Notes under the pieces: generated by a model
Seen by the model: the letters and a program-made list of their open reading frames with translations, nothing else
Told to the model about the DNA's origin: nothing
Database searches by the model: none
Part shown: in pieces, positions 18,155 through 26,382 of the stretch
Layout of the letters: each line of letters opens with the position of its first letter
Position numbering within the stretch: position 1 is the first letter of the stretch
Translations under genes and position numbers: made by a program
NCBI GenBank assembly: GCA_963744875.1
Contig: CAVUVQ010000002.1
Span: 676,514 to 740,513, forward strand
Length of the DNA: 64,000 nucleotides
Origin: JACDAE01 sp963744875
Lineage (GTDB): Bacteria; Chloroflexota; Ktedonobacteria; Ktedonobacterales; Ktedonobacteraceae
Direction: 5' to 3'

Positions 18155-19999
18155 CAAATATCAGTCTCTTTCGTTTTTTGTTGTGTGATAGGTAATGTTA
18201 TGATAAACGTCGTGCCTTTGCCAATGGTGCTTTTGGCGGTGATAGTACCACTGTGGCGTTCGACAATTTTGCGTACCACAGCCAGACCAATGCCAGTTCC
18301 TTCGTAATCGCTTTTGCCATGCAGGCGCTGAAATACAGTAAAGATACGATCTAAATACTTCTCATCAAAGCCGATACCATTATCTTCAATAGAGATCAGA
18401 CAGTATTGTTCTGTTGATGGTGAAGTTGTTTCAAGCTCAGCAGAAGATATTATCCTGGTTTCAGCAAAGACTCTGACATTAGGAGGAACGTCGGGTCGAT
18501 GAAATTTCAGGCCATTGACGATAAGGTTCTGGAGCATCTGATGCATTTGTCCTGGGTCTGCTTCAATGACGGGAAGAGGTTGTGCTTCGATATGACCATG
18601 CGTGGCGTGCAGGCGTGGCTCTACATCATCAATCACCTGGCGTACAATTGCGTTAAGATCAATCTGAGCGAAGGGTGCGCCCTTTGTGGTGACCCTGGAG
18701 AAGGTGAGCAGGTCGTCTATCAGGACGCGCATACGGGTGGCAGCATTGCGCATACGCTCGATATAGGCTTTGCCATCGCCCAACTCGGATCCAAATTCTT
18801 CTTCCAGCAGGTTGCCAAACGCCTGTATTTTGCGCAATGGCTCTTGTAAATCGTGGGAGGCAACGTAGGCGAAATCTTGTAGCTCCTGGTTGCTGCGTTG
18901 TAATTCTGTATTGAGTTGACGTAGAACTTCGGTACGTTGTTCTACTTTTAGTTCCAGGGTAGCATTGAGATCTTGTAGATTTTGATACATAAGTGCCAGT
19001 TGCAGTTCTGCAGCTTTACGTTCGGAGATGTCAATGTTCACACCAATCATGCGCAGGGGATGGTTTTGCTCATCATAGGAGGTGATCTCCCCTTTGACGA
19101 GGAGCCAATGTTCGGTCGCATCGGGCCAGACTGCTCGATATTCGACATTCAAGGGAGGGCCACCCGCGATAGCTGCAGAAAGGTTTTCTTCAACCAGTTT
19201 TAAGTCGTCGGGGTGAATGCGCTGTACCCAGTCTACATCGGTGCTATTCTCGTTGGTAGGTAAGCCATACAGTGCTTCAAGTTCAGGTGACCAGACAATG
19301 CGCCTCTGCTTGATATCCCACTCAAAGGTTCCGATCCGTCCGACGCGTTGTGCCAGTTTCAGACGTTCTTGAGAAAGTTCAGCTTCGATACGGGCTGCCT
19401 GTTCGCGCATGAGCAGGCGGGTGCGTTCCTCCTGTATGCGCATGCGTTCGATGCCCAGAGCTATTCCGTTTGCAATAGTTGCCATGGCTTGTAGGGCAGC
19501 ATCATGCAAAGGATAACGCGCAAAGAGTGCCACGACGCCGATCAAGCGTTCGCCTATGAGCAGAGGATAGCCTGCAAAAGCGACCATCCCTTCGCGTCGT
19601 GCCCATTCCTGATTGCCGACACGCGGATCACCAATCACCTCATTTGTCAGGTGTGGTTGACGTTCAGAAGCGATCAGGCCAATTTTTAAGTGCACCGACT
19701 GGTACGCGGGCATGACCACCATCCAGATGTGTATAAATGCCTGAGCTGGCGTGTAATTCCAGGATGTTTGTCTCTTCATTCAAGATCCAGATACGAGCAA
19801 AGGCGGCGTCCAGATGGTGAACCAGCGTTTGCGTACAGGCTGTGAGCATGCCCTGGAGAGTTTCCTCCCTGGTCAAGGCAATACTGATCTCCATGCTCAG
19901 CTTGCCCAGGCGGATCTGATCCGAAATGGTGCTTGCTTCTTGCTGAGGTGTAAGCATGTCTTTCTGTTTGGTATGCTGTGAATTGGGGGTTTGTGTCAT
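18154..19999 (-). pseudogene. GAF-PAS sensor histidine kinase, frameshifted in the GAF domain
   Basis: Two frames together make one soluble kinase of about 615 residues. The first frame (19999 to about 19690) gives the start and front half of a GAF domain, ending VPVGALK and then a stop. The second frame (to 18154) resumes with LKIGLIASERQPHLTNEV, finishes the GAF domain, then a PAS/PAC domain, the HisKA box DFAYVASHDLQEPLRKI and HATPase (DNGIGFDEKYLDRIF, GTGIGLAVVRKIV). The break sits at five A on the coding strand (T run 19683-19687). Removing one base joins the frames. Broken gene or consensus indel. Confidence 0.82.
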
Positions 20000-20390
20000 C
20001 AAAAATGCGACGCCTGTCTGTCTCTATGTCAAGAGAGAGATAGGGCAACTCCTTTCGGATACTGTAGTTATCAAGTGCACAGTAACGAGATGCCAGCATT
20101 CCATCCAGCAGGGAAATCCGTGCTCCGACCTTACTGACCAATGGATGAGTTTTAATTAAATTACGCACTTGATCTCTATGTCGCTATATTAGCAGGAATT
20201 ACGTTACTTCTGCAAGTAGGTACCAACGAAAAGCCGTCTATGGTATAATGACCACTGCAATTATTGCATTGGCTGATCATTTGCTGGAGCTTGCAATTGA
20301 AGGTTATGTAAAATGCTCCCGAGACAACGGTTGAGATACGGAGAAAGGAGCACGCAGTAGAATAGATGCATCTGCGTGACAATGTATTGA
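20000..20390. other. 391-bp divergent intergenic region
   Basis: Lies between the kinase operon (minus) and the small acidic protein gene (plus). It contains a TATAAT box at 20244-20249 (plus strand) and a small palindrome TGCAATTATTGCA near 20256. No gene was seen. Confidence 0.45.
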
Positions 20391-20741
20391 ATGGATGATA
20401 TTCATTTCGAGCGTCATTTTCGCACCCCTCATTCTGAGGGCTATTACATTATGCAGGGGAGTAGCCTGCAAAGTAATAATCGATTGGGAACAGTAGATAT
20501 TCACTTTACCACTACGGCGGTACATGGCACACTTATTCTGGAGCGAGAGCTTGAGGAGACTGATCTGACCAAGCTGATCGAGCAGATTGATGAAGATCTA
20601 GTGTTGTCAGCGGATATGCCGCGCGATGATTTTCTCGTGAGCGTGTATGTTGGTAAGGATGTTGGTTTTTATAGTGACGAATATTTTGCAGAAGAGCATA
20701 GTGATGCGCTCGACTTCGACGATGAAGACGAAGAGAGATAG
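20391..20741 (+). CDS. Small acidic protein of unknown function
   Basis: 116 residues with no family I recognise. The middle looks like alternating strands (GTVDIHFTTTAVHGTLILEREL), and the tail is strongly acidic (SDALDFDDEDEER). No signal peptide or membrane helix. It stands alone between two signalling operons, convergent with the response regulator at 20788. Length, start context and composition look coding. Confidence 0.55.
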   Translation: MDDIHFERHFRTPHSEGYYIMQGSSLQSNNRLGTVDIHFTTTAVHGTLILERELEETDLTKLIEQIDEDLVLSADMPRDDFLVSVYVGKDVGFYSDEYFAEEHSDALDFDDEDEER

Positions 20742-20787
20742 GTTCGGAGCTTGTCGGCGTTCCAGGTATCTCTCTTGAGGGTCTATT

Positions 20788-21438
20788 TTAGTCTTCCAGC
20801 AAGCCGCGCCGCATGGCGTATTTCACGAGTTCAGCGCGGCTATGCAGGTTAAGCTTATCCATGATATGGGTGCGATGCGTGTCCACAGTTTTAGGGCTGA
20901 TGACGAGGCGCTCGGCGATCTGATTATTGGTATGGCCTTCCGCGACCAGTTTGAGGATCTCGCGTTCGCGCTCAGTCAGAGTGCTATAGCTATCCTTCTC
21001 TTCTCCCGTGCGTACGCGTTGCAGATAATCTCCCACCATAATGGATTGAGCGGTGGGTGAGAGATAAAATTGCCCACTTTGTATCACATGCAGGGCGGTG
21101 ATCAACTCCGTGTCTGCAGCTTCTTTGAGCATGTATCCGGAAGCGCCTGCCCGTAGTGCCTGGAAGACATACTCATCATGTTCATGCATCGTAAGGACCA
21201 GGATTCGCACGTCGGGAGCCAGTTTTTTGATCTGCTTTGTTGCTTCAATGCCATTGATATCGGGCATAGTGATATCCATAAGAACGATATCTGGCTGTAA
21301 GCGTTGCGTTTCAGTAATGGCGTGGCGGCCATCCTGAGCCTCGCCAACAACCTCCATATCGGGTTGTGCGTTAAGCATCATCTTCAAGCCGGCGCGTAAG
21401 ATCGTATGGTCGTCGGCCAGTAAAATCCGTATTTTCAT
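20788..21438 (-). CDS. NarL/FixJ-family response regulator
   Basis: 216 residues. Receiver (IRILLADDHTILRAGL; phosphoacceptor in IVLMDITMPDINGIEA; K in YMLKEA) and a LuxR-type helix-turn-helix (LTEREREILKLVAEGHTNNQIAERLVISPKTVDTH). The start ATGA overlaps the stop of the histidine kinase gene upstream, so kinase and regulator are coupled. Expected to act as a DNA-binding transcription factor. Confidence 0.93.
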   Translation of the reverse strand: MKIRILLADDHTILRAGLKMMLNAQPDMEVVGEAQDGRHAITETQRLQPDIVLMDITMPDINGIEATKQIKKLAPDVRILVLTMHEHDEYVFQALRAGASGYMLKEAADTELITALHVIQSGQFYLSPTAQSIMVGDYLQRVRTGEEKDSYSTLTEREREILKLVAEGHTNNQIAERLVISPKTVDTHRTHIMDKLNLHSRAELVKYAMRRGLLED

Positions 21439-22538
21439 ATATTCCCCACCGTTTGAGCTGTTTGAGGATCTGGGAGAGCAGGTGGAAGTGGGCGTGGGAG
21501 GTGTACCCGAACAACCGTCCCACTTGCTGGATGAGAATTGATGGTGAGGGAGCCATCGAGCAGGCGTGATCGTTCGTGCATTCCAACCAGTCCCCAGCCA
21601 TGTTCCTGTCCAGGTCCGGGTGTTTTTTGCAGTTGATCGGCGTCGAAGCCGATACCATCATCGCTAATGGTTGCATAAATAGCATCGTTATCTTCCTTCA
21701 TAATGACACTTACGTGATGTGCTTGAGCATGACGGGCAACGTTGGTCAAAGATTCCTGGACGATACGATACAAGGCTGTTTCCATGTCTGCCGGGAGGCG
21801 CTCTTTGAAGCCGGTGACCTGTAAATCGACGCTGATCGCAAATTTTTGCTGATATTCTTTAACGTACCAGCGCAGTGCTGGCAGGAGTCCAAGGTCATCA
21901 AGAGCACTGGGGCGCAGATCGATGCTCAGGTTGCGAATGGCACGAAGCGTTTGATGAGCCAGCTTGCGGGTGTCGGCGATGCGGTTGCGAGCTTCCTGGG
22001 TCGTAATCGATTCTTCAAGGATAGCCAGGCTAATCAGCAGAGAGGTGAGAACCTGGGAAGTCTCGTCATGAAGTTCGCGTGCGATGCGCTTGCGTTCCTC
22101 CTCCATCGCATTCAGGATCTGCGTGGCACGTAACCGATTTGCCTCATCGATTGCTTCTAGCATCATATTAAAGGTACGTGCCAGTTGATCAGCCTGCGGA
22201 TCCATGCCGGTAAGTGGTGCGCGTTGGGTACTTTCGCCAGATTGGACGCGACTCATGACCTTGCCCAGATCGATCAAGGGGCGGAAGGCGATCTGGAGCA
22301 CCACAAAGTTCAAGGCGACGCTAACGAGCCAGCCGACGGTGACGAAGATGACCAGGATGGTTGGTGCCGAAGGCAGGGTATTTAATTGGGATGCCAACCA
22401 TGTCCCGCCGGTGGCACCAATGAAAATGATCAAACTATTTGCAATAAGCACTCTATAGAAAACGGGTATAGTGAGCAACGGTTTTAACAAGCTGTTGTTC
22501 TGTATGATATCGCGATATTTACCGCTAGATTTAATCAT
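21435..22538 (-). CDS. Sensor histidine kinase of the NarX/DegS type (HAMP, HisKA_3)
   Basis: 367 residues. Two membrane helices lie at about 30-50 and 58-85 with almost no loop between them, so little is exposed outside. A HAMP-like stretch follows, then the HisKA_3 box EEERKRIARELHDETSQ and an HATPase domain (ESLTNVARHAQAHHV, DDGIGFD, GWGLVGMHERSRLL). It probably senses a membrane or internal signal. Pairs with the regulator at 20788. Confidence 0.92.
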   Translation of the reverse strand: MIKSSGKYRDIIQNNSLLKPLLTIPVFYRVLIANSLIIFIGATGGTWLASQLNTLPSAPTILVIFVTVGWLVSVALNFVVLQIAFRPLIDLGKVMSRVQSGESTQRAPLTGMDPQADQLARTFNMMLEAIDEANRLRATQILNAMEEERKRIARELHDETSQVLTSLLISLAILEESITTQEARNRIADTRKLAHQTLRAIRNLSIDLRPSALDDLGLLPALRWYVKEYQQKFAISVDLQVTGFKERLPADMETALYRIVQESLTNVARHAQAHHVSVIMKEDNDAIYATISDDGIGFDADQLQKTPGPGQEHGWGLVGMHERSRLLDGSLTINSHPASGTVVRVHLPRPLPPALPDPQTAQTVGNI

Positions 22539-22851
22539 GAGAAACTCTCTTTATCTGGAATATTTCTTGCTCTTCTTTATAGTAATTGTAGCGGGTCTCT
22601 ACGTTTGCTGTCAAATAGAGAGTTGTTGGAGTCGAATCAGGTGTATCATGCTAAAAAATCAGGTGAGCACCTGATGTCTGTTCCCACTACCTGGGAGTAA
22701 GCTACATCTGTTACTCTGTGCGGATTCGCGATGGGATTGTGATAGATGGTTGCTCATCTTCCATTTAAGGAGCGCTATTCATTATAATCTTGTCAAGAGG
22801 ATGTTGTAATTGCGTCTGATGCGAACGGTTTAGAACTTTTTTTCAGGGGAG
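22539..22851. other. Upstream region of the bc operon, no gene seen
   Basis: About 310 bases between the kinase gene and the cytochrome promoter region. AT-rich near 22560-22640 (upstream region of the kinase, minus strand) and T-rich near 22838-22843. No coding sequence was identified. Confidence 0.45.
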
Positions 22852-22904
22852 GGAAACCCATTAGGAACAGAGGGGTTTCCGGGTCGCCTAAAAGATGGTA
22901 TAAT
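22852..22904 (+). promoter_or_regulatory. Promoter with inverted repeat for the cytochrome bc operon
   Basis: A -10 box TATAAT at 22899-22904 stands 77 bases before the cytochrome b6 start. An inverted repeat GGAAACCC (22852-22859) / GGGTTTCC (22873-22880) lies over the -35 position, a place where a repressor or activator could bind. No other good promoter is seen before the operon. Confidence 0.5.
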
Positions 22905-22980
22905 CGGCGACGCGGCATAAGAGCTTTGTGCAACGATATCTTTCAATTTGATCAAGACTTAATCCTTTAGAGGAGGCAAA

Positions 22981-23793
22981 GTGGGCTCTACTACTAACAA
23001 AAGCTTGCTTGATGTGGCGACGCAGAAGATCGTAGAAAGCCAGGTCTGGCGTTCCGTCTTCCGTCACGGCTATCCCGATACTCCCTTAAATCAGTCACTG
23101 GTGATGATGGGGAACGTATTTCTGCATCTCCACCCTGTCAAAGTTAGCCGGAAGGCGATGAAGGTAACCTATACGTGGTGTATGGGTGGTATTTCCTTCT
23201 TCTTATTCCTGCTTTTGACGATTACCGGCGTCTTTCTTATGTTTTATTACATTCCGAGTACCGATTTAGCTTATCAAAACATTAATCAGATTAATAGCGC
23301 TGTCTCATTTGGTACCCTTGTGCGTAATATGCATCGTTGGGCGGCCCACCTGATGGTGGTGTCGGTGACGTTGCATATGATACGTGTTTTCTACCATGGC
23401 GCTTATAAGCCACCACGGGAGTTTAACTGGGTGGTGGGTGTATTATTGTTCTTTGTAACATTGTTCCTGAGTTTCACAGGTTATCTGTTGCCATGGGATC
23501 AGATCGCTCTCTGGGCTATCACCGTTGGCACCAATCTTGCTCCATACGCACCGCTTTTGGGCGATCCCGTCTACAAAGTGCTGGTGGGAGGTGGAGCTGT
23601 AGGTCAGGCGACATTGATACGCTTCTACGTGGGTCACGTGATACTGCTCCCATTGGCTGGTGCGTTATTGATGGCGGTTCACTTCTGGCGTATTCGTAAG
23701 GACGGTGGCGAAGCTGGTCCACCCCCACCATCTCGTCGTGAGTTGGAGGCGCGTGAGGCGGCTGAGCGTTCGGCAGTTGGCGTAACGCGTTAA
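22981..23793 (+). CDS. Cytochrome b6-type subunit of a menaquinol:acceptor bc complex
   Basis: 270 residues, the N-terminal four-helix half of cytochrome b, separate from subunit IV as in b6f and Firmicutes complexes. Haem-ligand histidines fit MHRWAAHLMVV...LHMIRVFYHG and FYVGHVILLP...AVHFW. WCMGGIS matches the b6 position whose cysteine holds the extra haem c(i), so that haem may be present. The C-terminal tail is charged and cytoplasmic. GTG start after GAGGAGGCAAA. First gene of the five-gene electron-transfer operon. Confidence 0.92.
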   Translation: MGSTTNKSLLDVATQKIVESQVWRSVFRHGYPDTPLNQSLVMMGNVFLHLHPVKVSRKAMKVTYTWCMGGISFFLFLLLTITGVFLMFYYIPSTDLAYQNINQINSAVSFGTLVRNMHRWAAHLMVVSVTLHMIRVFYHGAYKPPREFNWVVGVLLFFVTLFLSFTGYLLPWDQIALWAITVGTNLAPYAPLLGDPVYKVLVGGGAVGQATLIRFYVGHVILLPLAGALLMAVHFWRIRKDGGEAGPPPPSRRELEAREAAERSAVGVTR

Positions 23794-23920
23794 TTTCAGT
23801 ACCCTCAAGTGGGTCGAGAAAGATTGGGAGCTTCATCCGCCTCCAGCGGGGAAAATATATCTTTCGAACCCGAAGAGGTCAAGTGTAAATGCACTAGGAT
23901 GTTCTTGAGAGGATGCTTAT

Positions 23921-24466
23921 ATGTCAATTGAACAGAAAGAGCCGCAGGTAGAAACGCAGGCATCTGCGACGCAGCGACGATATCGTACGCTGGCGGTGGT
24001 ACGGCAAGAAGCGATCACGCGTGTGGAGAAGCCGCTTGAAGACTCAGTCTTTGTGTGGCCGCATCTGCTGGTACGTGAATTCTTTGCGGCTACAGCGGTG
24101 ATGGTGATGGTAACGTTGCTATCGTTGCAAATTAATGCACCACTGCAAGGGCCAGCCAATCCGAATGTCACGCCTAACCCAGCGAAGGCACCATGGTACT
24201 TCCTGGGGTTACAGGAACTGTTGCATTACTTCCCACCAACGACCGCTGGTGTGCTTGTACCTGGACTGACATTGGCTGCACTGGCTGTGTTGCCCTATGT
24301 AGACCGTAATCCAAGTCGTGCCTATGCGGATCGTAAAGTTGCTATCGTGACATTCACGATGTTTCTCATGTTCTGGGCGGTGATTACACTGGCGGGTAGT
24401 TTCTTCCGTGGTCCAGGTTGGTTGTGGGCATGGCCCTGGCAAAACGGCGTCTACTTCGACCTTTAG
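23921..24466 (+). CDS. Cytochrome bc complex subunit IV (C-terminal cytochrome b half)
   Basis: 181 residues: a soluble N-terminus of about 55, then three membrane helices (about 60-80, 115-135, 145-165). The quinol-oxidation motif, PEWY in most bc1 and b6f complexes, reads APWYFLGLQELLHYF here, so the acidic residue is missing. This variant occurs in some bacterial cytochrome b proteins of other lineages. The 127-base gap after cytochrome b6 holds no gene. Confidence 0.88.
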   Translation: MSIEQKEPQVETQASATQRRYRTLAVVRQEAITRVEKPLEDSVFVWPHLLVREFFAATAVMVMVTLLSLQINAPLQGPANPNVTPNPAKAPWYFLGLQELLHYFPPTTAGVLVPGLTLAALAVLPYVDRNPSRAYADRKVAIVTFTMFLMFWAVITLAGSFFRGPGWLWAWPWQNGVYFDL

Positions 24467-24484
24467 GCGAGGAAACAACAAGTT

Positions 24485-25180
24485 ATGAGTATAGATAATA
24501 TCAACAGGCCGCCTATTACGCCGCAGCAGTATGAAGTACTTCATGGTGGCGGCGCTGAGGCGGCGGAGATTGCAAAGCAACGTATATCGCGCCGACGCTT
24601 CGTGCGGCGTTCTATGCTGGCGGTATGGGGAATTTCAACAGGAGCAAGCGTGGCGGGGGCATTATATATGCTCTATCCCAATCTTGCTGGTCAATTTGGT
24701 TCGCCCATTAGTGTTGGCAAGAAGACTGATTTTCCGGCGGCATTGCCAGCAAACTTCAAGAAAAATGTTGCCGGTGTCTACTATCGTCAGCAAGCAAAAA
24801 CGTATCTGGTGCACCTGTCGAAAGACACGAAATTTTTCTTAAATGGGTCGGAACTCTCTGATCAATTGGGTGCAGAGAACATTGTGAAAGATAGCGCTGA
24901 TGGTTCCTACTGGGTTGCGATCTATCAACGTTGTGTTCACCTGGGTTGTACGTTTGATTTTCGAGATACCTGTATTAGCTTTAAATGTCCCTGTCATGGT
25001 TCACACTACAATGTTGATGGTGAATATCTTGACGGGCCAGCACCAAGAAGTACCGATCGTTTTGCACTGACCTTCTCGGGAGAAGATATTACAGTGGACA
25101 CGGGTACTTTGAATAATACGGTGCCTCATCCAGATCAGACCACACGTTTGATTGCAGCACCAACAGTACAGTGTACATAG
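24485..25180 (+). CDS. Rieske iron-sulfur protein of the bc complex
   Basis: 231 residues. The N-terminus carries a Tat-like SRRRFVRRSM followed by one membrane helix (about 43-63), the usual anchor. [2Fe-2S] ligands are C150 and H152 in CVHLGC, and C168 and H171 in CPCHGS; C155 and C170 would form the disulfide. The order after subunit IV and the 18-base gap place it in the complex. It takes the first electron from quinol and passes it on to the outer acceptor. Confidence 0.93.
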   Translation: MSIDNINRPPITPQQYEVLHGGGAEAAEIAKQRISRRRFVRRSMLAVWGISTGASVAGALYMLYPNLAGQFGSPISVGKKTDFPAALPANFKKNVAGVYYRQQAKTYLVHLSKDTKFFLNGSELSDQLGAENIVKDSADGSYWVAIYQRCVHLGCTFDFRDTCISFKCPCHGSHYNVDGEYLDGPAPRSTDRFALTFSGEDITVDTGTLNNTVPHPDQTTRLIAAPTVQCT

Positions 25181-25200
25181 CATGATGAATTGTGGTTATT

Positions 25201-25236
25201 AACGCTCTCTTTGTTTTAAAGTAACTGGAGAGCGTT
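25201..25236 (+). repeat. Intra-operon hairpin
   Basis: Perfect 9-bp stem AACGCTCTC / GAGAGCGTT in the gap between the Rieske gene and the next gene. No T run follows, so it is more likely an mRNA stability or partial-stop element than a full terminator. Confidence 0.5.
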
Positions 25237-25264
25237 GAGCCAATCAACTAAAAGGTAGTGTTTT

Positions 25265-26275
25265 ATGGTAAATTTTGGACAGGCTGCCGTGGGCATTATT
25301 GTGCTGCTGGTCGTCGCGGTTGGTTTTCTGTATTTATTCTACTCGCGTACGAACGCGGTTGAGAAGACCGGCTATGGCGCACTGGCGATGCTGTCTATTG
25401 TTTCAATCATGATACCGATCTTCTGGATTAGAGAGACGGGTTTTGAAGCCAGTCAGAAGAACAACCAGGAAGTAACAGCTATTACGAGTGGAATGCAGCT
25501 TTATGCCCAATATTGCACTTCTCAATGTTATGCAGTCAGAAATAGTAAATTAGTACCAGGGTCACTGAAATACAATGGATATACCATTGCAGATTTGAAT
25601 CAATTGAGCGACCAGGATCTTCTACGCGTTATCGAGGCAGGGGTTTATAATCCCAAAGTACCGGCACCTACTACGGCGGGAGCGATTCCAATGAGTCAGA
25701 CATACGGTGGTGCGCTAGATGCCAACCAGGTACAATACGTCTTTCAGTTGATCCGTTCTGCCGATCCAACATATATGCAGAAGCAGGGGTATCCAAAGTC
25801 TGTAGGGAACGGATTTAACGGTTTGCTCGATTATGTACAGAGTACATATCCGACTCAGTACCAGGCTGCGGTAGATCTGGGAACAAACGGGCAATTTGGT
25901 ACGCCGGTTGATGATACGAAGCTGAAGGCGGTTACATTAGATATGGTAAATCCGCCAGCGGGAGCTGCATGTACGCCTTCATGTTTCAGTCCAATTAATG
26001 TTACGGTGAAGGTGGGTACAGTCATCACCTGGAAGAATTCAACCAGTCAGGCTCATACCGTCACGGCACTGAGTGGAGATGACCCGACGGCCTCTCCAAA
26101 ACCAAATCCGTTGATTTTTGACTCTGGTAATGATCCGACTAAGTATGTGAAGACTGGTGGCACATTTACGTATACCGTAACGATGGCGGCATACAATTTG
26201 AACCCTGACCATAGGGTCTACTACTACTGCCGTATTCATCCTGCGATGCTGGCGGAGTTGATCATTACGAAATAA
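25265..26275 (+). CDS. Membrane-anchored cytochrome c-like domain (haem motif lost) fused to cupredoxin
   Basis: 336 residues. Two helices (about 8-26 and 37-55), then a cytochrome c-like domain (about 72-170) with the usual LYAQYC entry, LSDQDLLRVIEAG and a possible axial M143, then a cupredoxin domain (about 220-336). The haem site reads CTSQCY (C84, C88, Y89): three residues lie between the cysteines and tyrosine replaces the iron-binding histidine, so normal haem attachment is not expected. The cupredoxin has a full type-1 copper set: H264, C322, H325, M328 (CRIHPAM). I infer copper is the outer electron carrier accepting from Rieske. Confidence 0.85.
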   Translation: MVNFGQAAVGIIVLLVVAVGFLYLFYSRTNAVEKTGYGALAMLSIVSIMIPIFWIRETGFEASQKNNQEVTAITSGMQLYAQYCTSQCYAVRNSKLVPGSLKYNGYTIADLNQLSDQDLLRVIEAGVYNPKVPAPTTAGAIPMSQTYGGALDANQVQYVFQLIRSADPTYMQKQGYPKSVGNGFNGLLDYVQSTYPTQYQAAVDLGTNGQFGTPVDDTKLKAVTLDMVNPPAGAACTPSCFSPINVTVKVGTVITWKNSTSQAHTVTALSGDDPTASPKPNPLIFDSGNDPTKYVKTGGTFTYTVTMAAYNLNPDHRVYYYCRIHPAMLAELIITK

Positions 26276-26282
26276 TTGATGT

Positions 26283-26314
26283 CATATGGCATCTCAGCAA
26301 AGGGATGCCATATG
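26283..26314. repeat. 11-bp hairpin between cupredoxin and membrane protein genes
   Basis: CATATGGCATC / GATGCCATATG, perfect 11-bp arms with a 10-base loop and no T run. It may trim or stabilise the operon message. Confidence 0.55.
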
Positions 26315-26382
26315 CGTTACTTTGATCGCTGGTCATGTCGTTGTGACGCATGTGAACGACATGTTGAAAGGGATTGCGATCC

